From assembly GCA_036924085.1 (NCBI GenBank), contig JAVGWX010000011.1, forward strand, positions 23,884,739 to 23,948,738: 64,000 nt of DNA, given 5' to 3'. Under the pieces are notes generated by a model. The model ran no database searches. It was not told the DNA's origin and worked only from the letters and a program-made list of their open reading frames with translations. A program made the translations under genes and the position numbers. This DNA is from Ariolimax columbianus. Lineage: Eukaryota; Mollusca; Gastropoda; Stylommatophora; Arionidae. This document shows, piece by piece, positions 43,350 through 54,219 of this stretch (position 1 is its first letter; every line of letters begins with the position of its first letter).

Positions 43350-43640
43350 TAATTTTTTTCAATTCCGAACAGGACACACCAGAGTCAATAATCACTTGAA
43401 CCGTATGAATCCTCAGCATCTGCACTTGTGCAGACATTGCTTTTACCTTGATGCAACAGCTAGACACTTACTCATTGAGTTCAAGGCGCTTGCGGACGCG
43501 AGGAAAAGATTCTTACAAGCACTGTCGGGAATTGCCAACACTGTACGTAACAGTGAAACAGCTGAAGAAGACATGTATCTATATAAGAATTGCATTGGGC
43601 TGCCAAGAGCAGGCTTGCTCAGCAGCTATGAGATAACAAC
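43350..43640 (+). mobile_element. LINE C-terminal fragment
   Basis: Frame from about 43364: GHTRVNNHLNRMNPQHLHLC, RHCF...ATARHLLIEF and DARKRFLQALSG. This is the RTGHxxxNxHLxRM...C..C...H.L.E ending of a non-LTR protein, and a second family from the fragment at 42.5 kb. The (105-codon) open frame 43396-43713 overlaps it. Confidence 0.6.
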
Positions 43641-43947
43641 TACTACTGCTGTCAGTTCATTCACTGTGCTTTATCTTTGGCCGCTTTCTTCTGTTCTGAA
43701 TCATGCATACTGATTGTTCATAAAACATTAATTAAAACTTTTTAATTTATACTATATTTCTAAAAGTTTGTAAATTTATCTGAAAACGCCATAACCCACT
43801 CGAACGCATCAACATATCGCGTTTAAATACTCACTAAACATTATATGACCAATTTCTAGATCATCGGAAGTTACTATTTCGTTCTCTTCATGAGTTATGG
43901 GCATCTAATTATGTGGTTGGGCAAAGAATATTGTTTACTGGCAAATA
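43640..43947. other. no gene recognised
   Basis: AT-rich sequence. Nothing identified. Confidence 0.4.
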
Positions 43948-43958
43948 CTGACACGACC

Positions 43959-44336
43959 TTCTTCTTCTTCTTCTTCATCGTACGCAGTCAGACAGTAACC
44001 ATTATTTTTTTCGAAAAAAGCGGCGGTCATTCTGAGGCTGTCGACACTGCCGTAGAGCTTGTCTTGTGGTTCCACTGGTGATGGCCACATCTGCTCTCTC
44101 TGATCCTCGTATGTCGGGCAGTTCTGCAGCAGATGCTCAGCGGTCATTTTCCCGGTACCACACGGGCATTCGTCGGTACCACCTATCTTCAATTTGTTGA
44201 ATATGTGGTACCTCAGTCCATTGTGGCCAGTGCGAAGTCTGAAGACAACGACCTGCTCTCTTCTGTTCAACTGGTAATAGGCATCGTTTTTGGTGTAGCC
44301 GGTATGTTCAGTTTCCCATTTGGTCATGTATCTGGC
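43959..44336 (-). mobile_element. LINE1 3' copy with clean TSD
   Basis: A 378-bp 5'-truncated insertion flanked by CTGACACGACC at 43948-43958 and 44337-44347 (11/11). The minus strand is open through RREQVVVFRLRTGHNGLRYH and CPCGTGKMTAEHLLQNCP to the (GAA)n tail, read on the given strand as CTTCTTCTTC. Confidence 0.93.
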
Positions 44337-44384
44337 CTGACACGACCGATTCTGATATTTAAATCAAGTTGTGAGGAGGTGGGC

Positions 44385-44665
44385 GATGATTCCGACGCTA
44401 GCGAAAGAGATGGATGAGGACAGGCTCAGAAACGAAAGAGATGGACGAGGACAGGCTCAGAAACGGAAGAGATGGATGAGGGCAGGCCCAGAAACGAAAG
44501 AGATGGATGAGGGCAGGCTCAGAAACGAAAGAGATGGATGAGGACAGGCTCAGAAACGAAAGAGATGGATGAGGACATGCTCAGAAACGAAAGAGATGGA
44601 TGAGGACAGGCTCAGAAACGGAAGAGATGGATAAGGGCAGGCTCAGAGGCGGAAGAGATGGACGG
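44385..44665 (+). repeat. 31-bp minisatellite, about 9 copies
   Basis: Unit AGATGGATGAGGACAGGCTC plus AGAAACGAAAG with GGGCAGG and GGAAGAG variants. Confidence 0.93.
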
Positions 44666-45074
44666 AGGAATGGGTTGGTTGATAAGAACGAATTTGACGA
44701 TGAAGAGTTTGAGGGTGAGAAAGGATGGACGGGGGAAATGTGTTGGTTGACACCCAAAACTATCTCCAGCAACACCTGGTAATACTGCTTGTTCATTTAT
44801 AAAAGTGATTGTTTTGCTTTGGCTCGCGAAAATTTCATAAGGCATTCAATGCATGACCCTCTGACAGAAAAGTGGGGGAGCGCTTGGCTAAATTAACGCT
44901 GACACATTGTCTTGCAGCAAATGTCGCCTGCAGATCTGTTGCCTGCAGATCCGTTTTTTGATTCTTGATCACATGTCAGCAGGTTAACTTTTGGAATTTA
45001 TGCTTTTATCTGCCTGTTGATTCTGCCTTCATCTCGACTTTTCGGGAATCATTAATGAATTCCTTCCATCGCAG
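44665..45074. other. intron-like, no gene recognised
   Basis: No gene feature except the acceptor of the following exon. Confidence 0.4.
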
Positions 45075-45260
45075 ATGAAACAAGAAAGAGATGCAATCTT
45101 TGGCGACGGCGAAAGGGGAGCAGTCATGGACGGAATGCTGAATAAACTTCCCGTGAACGGCCCTAGCGACCACATAACCAGCGACAGTATCAACAGCAGT
45201 AACAACAACACAGCTGACACCACCAACTTCAATAACAATGACAATACAGAAAAGCTCTCG
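45075..45260 (+). CDS. candidate internal exon, Asn/Ser-rich
   Basis: A 186-bp open stretch between acceptor CCTTCCATCGCAG (AG at 45073-45074) and donor GTAAGT at 45261. In phase 0 it encodes 62 residues: MKQERDAIFGDGERGAV, MDGMLNKLPVNGPSDH, then Ser/Asn/Thr-rich sequence, ending NDNTEKLS. Phase and strand match the exon at 35450-35560, so the two can be joined without a frame change. A charged helix followed by a flexible Asn-rich linker fits the region just after a DH domain. The internal ATG need not be a start. No domain is recognised, and the two exons may belong to different genes. Confidence 0.45.
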
Positions 45261-45329
45261 GTAAGTGCATTCCATTATATTTGTGATTACTTCACATTCA
45301 CCATTATTCTACTGTAATGGTTATCTTAA

Positions 45330-46130
45330 TTTCGTGATCCTGTTACTTTTATGATTATTTTTATCTTACTGATTATTTTACTTTTCTGACTATTTTACTG
45401 TTAGAATTATTTTACGTTCATAATTATAATAATATCAGAATTATTTTTCTTTCTACTGACTATTTTACTTTCCTAACTATTTTACTGTTATGGTAATTTT
45501 ACTTTCAATATTATTATCGTTCATTATTATTTTACTTTTACTGATTAATTTACTTTTTTCTGATTAATTTTACTTTTTACTGATTAATCTACTTTCTTAT
45601 TTTACTTTTATGATTATTTTACTGTCATGATTGATTTACTGTCATAATTATTTCCTTTTTATGATTATTGTACTAACATGATTATTTTACTTTTTAAGGA
45701 TCATTTTACTTTTTAGTGATTATTTTACTTTCCTAGTTATCTTACTGCCATGGTAATTTTATTTCATGTTCATTTTACTTCCATTATTGTCTGTAGACTA
45801 TTTTACTTTTTACTGATTAATGCAGCTTTTTACCAATTATTTTACTTTCCTATTTTACTATTGTGATGATTTAATTGTCATGATTCTTTAACTTTAATGA
45901 CTATTTTCTTTACGTTATTGATTATTTTGATTTAATGATTGTTTTGTTTTCATGATTTTTTTGTTTGTTTTCGAAATTATTTAATTTTTTACTGAGCATT
46001 TTATTTACATGATTATTTTATTTTCATGACTATTTCGCTTTGTACAGTTTTACATTCCTTGTTATTTTACTATCTTGAATATAAATTTTTTTGATTAATT
46101 TACATTTGTCATCTTTTTACTTTCATACCC
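45330..46130. repeat. AT-rich degenerate tandem repeat
   Basis: About 800 bp of degenerate units around GATTATTTTACTTTCATG, roughly 16-20 bp. Too diverged for a fixed period. Confidence 0.75.
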
Positions 46131-46169
46131 TTCGCCAAAGACAGAAACATTTGCTCTCCAGTTTGACTG

Positions 46170-46285
46170 TTGTGGTGCTGTTATTCTGATTTCGTGTATG
46201 TTGTTTAGACCCCTAGTTGTTACCTCTCATAGTGTCGTTCTGGAAGTTTTTTTTGGCCTTCCTCTTCTTCTGCCGCTATCTAACC
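46170..46285 (-). mobile_element. RTE-like LINE 3' end fragment
   Basis: Shares TTTCGTGTATGTTGTTTAGA, CTAGTTGTTACCTCTC and TTTTGGCCTTCCTCTTC with 37925-38020. Truncated. Confidence 0.5.
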
Positions 46286-46292
46286 CGTACTT

Positions 46293-46905
46293 CTTTATAC
46301 TGGTTCAGTAGTCTCCGCAGAGTCTGTATACAACCAGTTTCATTTACATTTCCTTGCTCTAAAATCTATGTGCATCCAATCTATTCTTCAATGCATTAAT
46401 TTTCCCTGCCTCCACTACTTCCTGTGGCAATGCATTCCAAGCATTCTCCACTCTTGAACTAAAAACATATTCCCTATTATTATAAAATTATATATCTAAT
46501 CTGGACCTCTCTTTAGTTAATTTAGATATGCCCTCTTGTTTTTGTAGGTGGTTGAATTTTGAAAAAAAAACTTGTTATATAATTTATCATCTCCTTTCAT
46601 TATCTTAAAACCTGTATTAAATCACCTCCAATTATTTTATTTTCTAGACACCGTAGGCCGGTTTTTTTGAGTTTTTCCTCATAACTGTAATTCTGGAATC
46701 CCACTATCAGTTTTGTCGCTCTTCATTGTATCTTTTCCAGCAAATTTATATTTTCTCTAAGATAAGGACTCCTCACCTGTACACAGAAATCAAATCTAGA
46801 TCTAACTGGTGCTTTATACAGTTTGACAATCACGTCCTTGCTCCTTGGTTTAATATATCAAGCGCCAATACAATTTCCTGTAATAGTACAATCTAAGCAC
46901 ATGTC
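46293..46905 (-). mobile_element. LINE7 3' fragment
   Basis: Starts CTTTATACTGGTTCAGTAGT and follows the LINE7 order (GCAGAGTCTGTATACAACCA, GGCAATGCATTCCAAGCATT, AAACCTGTATTAAATCACCT, TCTAGATCTAACTGGTGC). Coding capacity is lost. Confidence 0.75.
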
Positions 46906-47110
46906 TGGTGTATGTTCGCAGTTTTTTTAACTTTTTACGATTGTAAAAACAAATTGCTTATTGGTATTCAATTCTTCCTAGCTTGTTCAGCTTCTTTTAT
47001 CAGCTGGTACAATGCTTCTAGCTCGCTGAGATTCATAAGGGAGACTGCGTTTGAGGTCTTTGCCGGGACCGCACAGCCTTTCGACCATGATCGCTTCCCA
47101 AGGCCAGACT
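46905..47110. other. no gene recognised
   Basis: Unassigned. Confidence 0.4.
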
Positions 47111-47114
47111 GTTT

Positions 47115-47305
47115 CTCTTTAATCATAATCTTCTTCTTCTGCGTTCGTTCTCAATCTCCGGCTACTAAGCCCTGAACATAGTTTTGCAAGTAGCAGGATG
47201 TAGTCCGGAGAACGGCATGTGTTGTGTCGCTAGTTTACAGCTTGACTGCGATATTTGCACCTTTCGGTCCGACACATCCGTCTTCGGCAAAATAATAATA
47301 AAAAT
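47115..47305 (-). mobile_element. SINE C 3' part
   Basis: Contains TTTACAGCTTGACTGCGATA, TTTGCACCTTTCGGTCCGAC and ACATCCGTCTTCGGC, the reverse complement of the SINE C core. The tRNA-like head is missing. Confidence 0.7.
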
Positions 47306-47319
47306 GTTCGCTAAGGCAT

Positions 47320-47840
47320 CTGAGGCCCATTGCGTTTGGTGGCTACATCCTTGACCCACAGTTGTGGTGTGGTTCCAGGCTTCGTCCAGGGCGGAGGAGG
47401 AGGTTGCTACTTGCTGGAGCCTTACTGTTCTAGATCAGCCTCTTCTGCGCCTCCAGTCGGTCGGGGGTGTGGGGGTGGGGGGAAGACTTTTGGCGCTGAG
47501 GAAAGACTTGTGTAGTATCTTGTGGGCAGGGGTTTCCTGGTCCTCTCTTTAGTCTGTATAAATAGGGCAGTCCTGCAGGATATGGTCTGGTGTTTGCTTG
47601 GGTGCTCCACAATCTCGCCTGTCAGTGTTTTTAAGACCCATGCTGTGGACGTGGGCATTGAGTCTGCAATGTCCAATTCTGAGTCTGAAGGTCTTTGTCT
47701 GCCCATCTCTGCCAAGTTTGTCAATGCTGTCATGTTATCTTTGTTTTTCTTCCCAGGCAATGTTTAATAGTTTTCCAAGACATTTATTTTCAAAAGCATT
47801 CAGTTTTGTTTTCTAGTGTCTTTGTCGCTTTTCAGCTTTC
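47320..47840 (-). mobile_element. LINE8 (I-like) C-terminal fragment
   Basis: In one minus-strand phase: FRLRIGHCRLNAHVHSMGLK, then CGAPKQTPDHILQDCPIYTD, a stop, and a long 3' untranslated segment. This is the RTGH...C.CG...H.LQ.CP ending, in a family distinct from LINE1 by its 3' region. The 112-codon frame in another phase is a shadow. Confidence 0.65.
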
Positions 47841-47869
47841 AGGAACATTTGTTAGCACTGATATTCATA

Positions 47870-47962
47870 AGCACAATCATCATCATCAGTCCCGTAACCT
47901 GAAAGGTCTTTGGGGCCCCAATACTGTAGATTGTTGGTCCACTTCCCTCCACTCTACTCGAT
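47870..47962 (-). mobile_element. LINE 3' terminus (RTE-like)
   Basis: The minus strand ends CCAAAGACCTTTCAGGTTAC then GGGACTGATGATGATG, a GAT-type tail. The GGTTACGGG piece resembles the LINE2 terminus. Confidence 0.5.
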
Positions 47963-48207
47963 TTTGTGCCAGGATATTTGTTCTAGCTATGGACCTTCCC
48001 GTCTACTCTGTTATTGTTGTTTGGTTCTAGCTATGGACCTTCCTGTCTACTCTGTTATTGTTGTTTGGTTCTAGCTATGGACCTTCCCGTCTACTCTGTT
48101 ATTGTTGTTTGGTTCTAGCTATGGACCTTCCCGTCTACTCTGTTATTGTTGTTTGGTTCTAGCTATGGACCTTCCCGTCTACTCTGTTATTGTTGTTTGC
48201 CCACAAT
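47962..48207 (+). repeat. 44-bp minisatellite, about 5 copies
   Basis: Unit TTCTAGCTATGGACCTTCCC then GTCTACTCTGTTATTGTTGTTTGG. The last copy runs straight into the TE-M tip (TTGTTGTTTGCCCACAATGA). Confidence 0.93.
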
Positions 48208-48545
48208 GAGTAGTTTACTCTTTTTGTGCGCCCTGAAAAGGACGTTAAGTGGTGGGTTGCAGTAGCTTTCCTCACATCCCGAGCGTGCTGATGAAGGTGG
48301 ACTGGGTCCTCCAAGCGGTTGTGCTGTGCATGGCTTCATCTGCGTGTCGCTCACTACTACTACAGGGATCACGTCGATCCCTCATTTTGTTAGCCAGACT
48401 AATATTAAAACAGCCCGTTTCCAGGAAGGGCTACGAGGAAGCCAAGGTGAGTGTCTTGACCAGTGTGTTTTGCCTGACCTTGACTAATATGTCTGATCAG
48501 TATATTTTGCCTGACCAGACGTTAGTCTTCCTTCCCTCCTGTCCA
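48195..48545 (+). mobile_element. TE-M arm, best-preserved
   Basis: Order: TTGTTGTTTGCCCACAATGA tip, GTGGTGGGTTGCAGTAGCTT, CCTCACATCC, GTGCTGATGAAGGTGGACTG, GCATGGCTTCATCTGCGTGT, TTTTGTTAGCCAGACTAATA, CAGCCCGTTTCCAGGAAGGG, two core units, and the end CCAGACGTTAGTCTTCC. I used this copy to define the arm. Confidence 0.7.
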
Positions 48546-48547
48546 CT

Positions 48548-48725
48548 CTCTAATGTCGTCTTCCCATCTCTGTTTCCGCCTTCCTCTCTTACGCTGTCCA
48601 GACACAGTATCTTGCAGGATCGTCTCGGTCAATCCAGACTATCTTGAAACTTGCCCATACCAAACACGCTTGAGTGATTTTACCATAGTCAATAAGTCTT
48701 GATATTGGCTGACCTCTCTCTAAAT
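48548..48725 (-). mobile_element. RTE-like LINE C-terminal fragment
   Basis: Minus strand: SLKRVWYGQVSR, GLTETILQDTVSGQRKRG and RQRWEDDI-like sequence, the terminal block of an RTE-type LINE. An internal stop is present. Confidence 0.55.
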
Positions 48726-49135
48726 GGTTTCCCGATATTGCGTTGAAGTAAACAAACAGCATAATTAATTTTGATTTCCAAATGTTTGTAAGCTCGTTAA
48801 AAGAAAACAGAACAGATTAAAACACGAAGAAATGTATACTTCAAAAGCCCCTTCAAAAGAAAATGAATTTGGAAAATGTTTTATTAAAATACTCAAAGAA
48901 GTAGATCTACAATAGAAGCTTGAAGTTGAAAAGGAAGTCCATGACAAACATTTAGGCAAGGACAAAGAATAATAATGCGTAAGCACTTTGAACGCAAGCC
49001 TGCACTCAAGTCTCGGAAAGTGGCACGCGTGTTGTTTTTGTCCTGAACACTGGGGAAAACCCAGACATTACTGTCAATCGTTCAATCTTAATGGTGACCT
49101 TTGCTTTGTGTATATTGTTCTTAATTGTTTTTGGT
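48725..49135. other. no gene recognised
   Basis: Unassigned AT-rich sequence. Confidence 0.45.
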
Positions 49136-49139
49136 AATA

Positions 49140-49400
49140 GAAGTCATATACTGAAATTTTTGGATGTGGACGACAAGTCATATACTGACATCTTTGGTTG
49201 AAGACTTGAAATCATATACTGACGTTCAGAGAAGTTATATACTGACTTTTTCCATTCATAGAAGTCAAACGCTGACATTTTCCGTTCAGAGAAGTCATAT
49301 ACTGACATTTTCCATTCAGAGAAGTCATACGCTGATATTTCTTGTTCAGGAGTAGAAGTCATTCGCTGATATTTTTTTGTTCAGGAGCAGAAGTCATTTG
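49140..49400. repeat. 30-bp minisatellite, about 8 copies
   Basis: Unit AGAAGTCATATACTGACATT plus TTCCATTCAG, more diverged at both ends. LINE2 is inserted at its right end. Confidence 0.9.
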
Positions 49401-49407
49401 TTTCAAA

Positions 49408-49672
49408 AAAAAGGAAACTCACTTGGTACGGTCACATATTGAGATCAAATGGTCTTGCAAACACGATCCGGCACAGAAAGGTGCAAGGCAGATCACGAAG
49501 AGGCCGTTCCAAATAGAGATGGGAGGACAACATAAAAAGAATGGACCAATCTCCGACCAGAAGATGCGCAGGCAGATGCCGCTGATAGAGAAAGGTGGCG
49601 TGGAGTTGTGAGGATGTCTTCATGTGTGCCCCAACGACCTCACCGGTTACGGGCTGACCTGACCTGAGTCGA
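49408..49672 (+). mobile_element. LINE2 3' fragment
   Basis: GGAAACTCACTTGGTACGGT, then the RSRGRS...WEDN block and the terminal CCGGTTACGGGCTGACCTGA. Frames are broken in the GRP region. Confidence 0.85.
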
Positions 49673-49679
49673 AGAATCA

Positions 49680-50005
49680 ACGTCATTTCACACGGTTTAA
49701 CCATAAGTGCTTTTATCTTCTCCATATTTTGGGAGAATCTCAGCACAATGCACGAACCCGTTGCACATGCGAGGGTCGCATAATAGATTCGGTAGCTTTT
49801 TAACATCATTTTTGAATCTTGCCCAGGGGAAGGTTTGCCTTTTGATCCCAGTTCTCTCGGCCAAACTGCTAGAATGCAGCCTTTTTCCACGGCCCCCACA
49901 GGGAGGTATTTGTCGGTCTTGGGTCTGCCCTGGTTCTTTAACCCATCACGTCTCTCATCTCACTGTTCTCATATTTCCTCTCTCGCTGCCTCCTCTCTCT
50001 TTCTC
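49680..50005. other. no gene recognised
   Basis: Unassigned. Confidence 0.4.
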
Positions 50006-50007
50006 AT

Positions 50008-50020
50008 TTCTCTCTCTCTC

Positions 50021-50073
<53 letters not shown>
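50008..50073 (+). repeat. (CT)n microsatellite
   Basis: CT repeat with one CCC interruption. Confidence 0.96.
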
Positions 50074-50077
<4 letters not shown>

Positions 50078-50215
50078 AACAACAACAAACTTTATATCTA
50101 TGTTAATCTATTCCAGAAGTTTCCAACCTTTTTTCGACTCGCGGCTCCATTTTATACAGGCTAAGCAAATTTATCAGTGACCAGATAATTTGTTTTTTTA
50201 AAGTATTTTTAATAG

Positions 50216-50529
50216 GCTATTGTTGTTTCGAATGCCCACAATGAGTAGGTTTAATCTTTTGTGCGACCTGAAAAGGACATTAAGTGGCGGGTTGCAGTAG
50301 CTTTCTTCACATCCCGAGCGTGCTGATGAAAGTGGACCGGGGTCCTCCATGCGGTTGTGCTATGTTTGGCTTCAGTGTGCCACTCACTACTACGAGGTTC
50401 ACATTGATATCTTAGCCAGGCTGCTATGAAAACAGCCCGTTTCCAGAGAGGGCTCCGAGGAAGCCGAGGTGAGGGTCGTGGCCAGTATATTTTGCCTGAC
50501 CCTGTCTAACGTATCTGATCAGTATGTTG
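50216..50529 (+). mobile_element. TE-M, left part, interrupted
   Basis: Tip TATTGTTGTTTCGAATGCCC then CACAATGAGTAG, arm (GGCGGGTTGCAGTAGCTTTC, GTGCTGATGAAAGTGGACC), CAGCCCGTTTCCAGAGAGGG and one core unit ending TGATCAGTATGTTG. It continues at 52383 after the insertion. Confidence 0.7.
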
Positions 50530-52382
50530 AACAGATACTGGTATAACGTACGAAGAGTCAAAACGAACCGAACATACTGGTTACACCAAAAACGATGCCT
50601 ATTACCAGTTGAACCGAAGAGAGCAGGTCGTTGTCTTAAGACTTCGCACTGGCCACAACAGACTGAGGTACCACCTATTCAACAAATTGAAGATAGGGTG
50701 TACCGACGAATGCCCGTGCGGTACTGGTAAAATGACCGCTGAACATCTGCTGCAGAACTGCCCGACATACGAGGATCAGAGAGAGCAGATGTGGCCATTA
50801 CCAGTGGAACTGCAAGACAAGCTCTATGGCAGTTGCGAGAGCCTCAGAATGACCGCCGCTTTTTTCGAAAAAATAATGGTTACTGTCTGACTGCGTACGA
50901 AGAAGAAGAAGAAGAAGAAGAAGAAGTCTCGCCACTTCGCACTATGGTTTCTTCAGAGATAAGTGCTATTGTATTCGATCTTGACTATGGAGATGTCAAC
51001 TGAACTGAACTGAGTCCTAAAACTCGCACTGATGTAGTGGATGATGTGCTAGAGACTTCGTTGTTTGACCGTTTTTTTCTCCTTTCAACAATGCCTTTCC
51101 TTACCCAACAGTAAGCCAAGTACGCATGTACAACTGTGTCCACTAAAGCGTACCAATAACGGCGTCAAACCAAATACCTTTGCCACGAATAGCGAGCACT
51201 CTGCCGCTATGCTACAGAGACACTTAATCTCATTAGCGTAGTGGTAGAGCACTGGCTATATTCGCCATAGGTTTGAGGTTCAACTCATGTCAATGGACTC
51301 TAGGCTGATCAGTGCACGAACTGGACTGTCTTCCAACCCAAAGCTGAGTGCTAGCGTCAGCGCCAGCCACCCCGAACTGTCATGATCCTTCTCCGCCTCC
51401 ATCCTGGATAACAGACTGCAACACGACAGACTGCCTAAGGAGCATGGATCGAAAAGAAAGCTCTAAACCGGTACCCAAAAATGCCATGCTGACGTCGGAT
51501 GTGTCAGAACAAAAGAAGCAAATATCGCAGTCAATCTGTAAACTACGATACAACGCATTCGGTTCTCCAGACTATATTCTACTAGTTGCAAGGCCTTTTT
51601 CAGAGCTTGGTAGCAGGAGATTAAACGCAAACTTCGAAGAAGAAGAAAAAGAAGAAGAAGAGGAAGATGAAGAATGGTACAGCTGCAAATGGACACCTGA
51701 CATTCTGGAAGTGAATGAATGGCAGAGACGAATAGAAACTGACACCTCCCCCTCATAAACAAACTGGCCTCATAGAAAATAATACGAAAAAAAAAACGTT
51801 AAAGAAACTTTACAATAGGCCCACGCAATGAAAGACAAAATCTAGACCTTCGTGTATCAAAATGAATCCTACCAAAACCGTGTTACAGACCAGGCGCTCA
51901 CATAGTGCAATATAAGCCCATATAAACCAATAAACCCAAGCCTAAACCCATGTAAGCCCAGCATAAGCTTACGGAAACCCAGCCAAAAACGTATGTGTAT
52001 ACGAGCGCTGTGCAGGTAGAATACAATAAACGCGGTTCAAAATACAACTGCGAATGTGATATGTCGTTATTAAGGGAACAGAAGGCTGAAGTCTGGTCAG
52101 GCAAAACATACTAATCGGACAACGTATTATTTTTTATTTTACGTGTTTGCCTCACTAGTTCCTACTGTGTACCGACGAATGCCCGTGCGGTACTGGTAAA
52201 ATGACCGCTGAACATCTGCTGCAGAACTGCCCGACATACGAGGATCAGAGAGAGCAGATGTGGCCATCACCAGTGGAACTGCAAGACAAGCTCTATGGCA
52301 GTGTCGACAGCCTCAGGATGACCGCCACTTTTTTCGAAAAAATAATGGTTACTGTCTGACTGCGTACGAAGAAGAAGAAGAA
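50530..52382 (+). mobile_element. composite (GAA)-tailed insert in TE-M core
   Basis: From left to right: a LINE1 piece (GATACTGGTATAACGTACGA) with a 35-36 bp internal deletion, the 1.6-kb block identical to 27845-29449, then from 52167 a second LINE1 3' end (GTGTACCGACGAATGCCCG to the GAA tail). The whole is flanked by TGATCAGTATGTTG at 50516-50529 and 52383-52396. The surrounding array contains similar words, so the TSD is suggestive only. Confidence 0.75.
50566..52167 (+). repeat. 1.6-kb near-identical duplication, copy 2
   Basis: Partner of 27845-29449. Includes the LINE1 end, a (GAA)n tail one unit shorter, SINE G, SINE C and unassigned sequence to ACTAGTTCCTACTG. Confidence 0.92.
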
Positions 52383-52505
52383 TGATCAGTATGTTGTGCC
52401 TGGCCGTCTAACGTGTCTGATCAGTATGTTGGGCCTGACCCTGCCTAACGTGTCTGATCAGTATGTTGTGCCTGACCAGATGTTAGTCTTCATCCCCTTC
52501 TAAGA
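52383..52505 (+). mobile_element. TE-M, right part after insertion
   Basis: Three core units with TGATCAGTATGTTG(T/G)GCC and the end CCAGATGTTAGTCTTCATCC, as at 48545. Confidence 0.65.
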
Positions 52506-52850
52506 GGGTAAAAGAATGCACATCGACAAATATGTTACAGTACAATACAATTAATTTAATATAATTTTAACTAACGTCGTATCTCGTGATTACGCAATAC
52601 ACTTCTCTGGTAGCAGAAACATACGATTTATTGTATTTTGCGGAGTTCGCTTTCGTAAACAAATCTCTGTGCAGGACGCAATGGCGTGATGTTGTCCCCC
52701 TACAAAACCGTTTATGTGAACACTCTGGTATCCTGGCGTTGATGTATGTGACTATGCGTCGATGCAGTGTATCCACTAGGAACAAATCATAAAACTACTC
52801 ATATTTGCATGGATTGTATTTGATATTACAAAATTATGATATTATTCAAA
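52505..52850. other. no gene recognised
   Basis: Two overlapping 68-72 codon frames on opposite strands with no domain. Nothing else seen. Confidence 0.4.
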
Positions 52851-52854
52851 CTAT

Positions 52855-53122
52855 AGTAAAGTTAAGTAACCCAGAGCATTACTGCCGTAGAGGTGTGAGG
52901 TGTTAGCGATCTCACATTCCAAAGGCTTGGCTTTATGAGGGCGGTAGCCATCTCCTCTCCCTCGCCGTTTTTACTTCCTGGACAGAGCCGGTACCCATTT
53001 AAGGCTGGGTCGACCCGGGATCCATTGCGGTCTGAAAAAACATTACCTCCTCAACTGGGTAATGAGCCCAGAACCACCCAGATGTGAAGCCAATGCGCTA
53101 ACCACTGCGCTACGCGGCACCC
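52855..53122 (-). mobile_element. SINE E copy
   Basis: Second copy of 32744-33018. Head on the minus strand: GCAGTGGTTAGCGCATTGGC and TTCTGGGCTCATTACC (decayed B box). Confidence 0.8.
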
Positions 53123-53258
53123 TTCAAACTATAAGACACCGATTAAAATTGAAAATTGTTTTAAAACCAATTTTTTGTTAGTTCACTGTTTCAGCCGGGG
53201 ATCCTACATAAGACCCTTCGTTTTCCGTGGTCTGGGAACCTGTGATCTATTCCATCGC
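53123..53258. other. no gene recognised
   Basis: Short spacer. Confidence 0.4.
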
Positions 53259-53259
53259 A

Positions 53260-53560
53260 TATTCCTCTTCTTCGTTCGTTCTCAAACTCTAGCTAACAAG
53301 CTGTGAAAAGGACTTTGTAAGTAACAAGATGTTGTTCGGAGAACGGAATGCGCAGTGTCGTAGTTTACAGCTTGACTGTGAAATTTGCAGTGTCGTAGTT
53401 TACAGCTTGACTGCGAAATTTGCACATTTCGGTCTAAAACACCTGACTTCAGAAAACATTTTTGAGTACTAGGTTAGCCTTCCCTCTTTTGTCTCTTCTC
53501 CTTAGCCAGTCTGCTCTGTCGCAGCCTTTTTTCCAGGATCACCGCGTAGAGGTGTATTGT
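53260..53560 (-). mobile_element. SINE C copy with small internal duplication
   Basis: Reverse-complement SINE C. A segment around GTAGTTTACAGCTTGACTG plus a few bases occurs twice in tandem (about 53360 and 53396). Confidence 0.7.
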
Positions 53561-53641
53561 TACTACATCGTATCCATATTTTCCCCTCCTCATCTCTCTC
53601 TTATTCTCTCTCTCTCGCTGTCCTCTCAACTGCCTCTATCA

Positions 53642-53642
<1 letters not shown>

Positions 53643-53700
<58 letters not shown>
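53643..53700 (+). repeat. (CT)n microsatellite
   Basis: CT repeat leading directly into TE-M core units. Confidence 0.96.
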
Positions 53701-53702
<2 letters not shown>

Positions 53703-53790
53703 CAGACTATCTTTGTCAGGGTCAGGCAAAACATACTGATCAGACTATGTTAGTCAGGGTCAGGCGAAACATATTGATCAGACTATGCTA
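53698..53790 (-). mobile_element. TE-M core units, isolated
   Basis: Two and a half 38-bp units in reverse orientation (GTCAGGGTCAGGCAAAACAT, ACTGATCAGACTATG). No arms nearby. Confidence 0.65.
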
Positions 53791-54135
53791 GGGATCAAGA
53801 TACTGAGCAGCACATGAGCTGCAGTGGTCAGCAACCCAAAGCTGACTGCTAGCGTCAGGGCTAGCGAAACAGCTGCCAAGACCCTTCTACACCTCCATGC
53901 GGTGATCCTGGATAACAGGCTGCAGAAGGGCAGACTGGCTAAGGAGAAGGGATCGAAGAGGGAATGCTAACCCGGTACTAAAAAAAGGCTTGCTGAACTC
54001 GGATGTGTTGGACCGAAAGGTGCAAATATCGCAGTCAAAGCTGTAAACTATGACACAACGCATTTCGTTCTGTGGACTACATTCTGCTACTTAATCCATT
54101 TTAGGGTTGGGAAGTGGGAGATTGAGAACGAACGA
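53789..54135 (+). mobile_element. SINE C copy
   Basis: GATACTGAGCAGCACATGAG, TGATCCTGGATAACAGGCTG, TCGGATGTGTTGGACCGAAA, ending CTACATTCTGCTAC. Head absent. Confidence 0.75.
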
Positions 54136-54196
54136 AGCAAAGACAAGACTATGCTAGTCAGAGTGATGTGAACTTTAACCTTTGTATTGAACCCTC

Positions 54197-54219
54197 CCCC
54201 CCCCCCCCCCCCCCCACAG
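54197..54219 (+). repeat. poly-C run
   Basis: About 22 consecutive C after CCCTCC. Confidence 0.95.
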
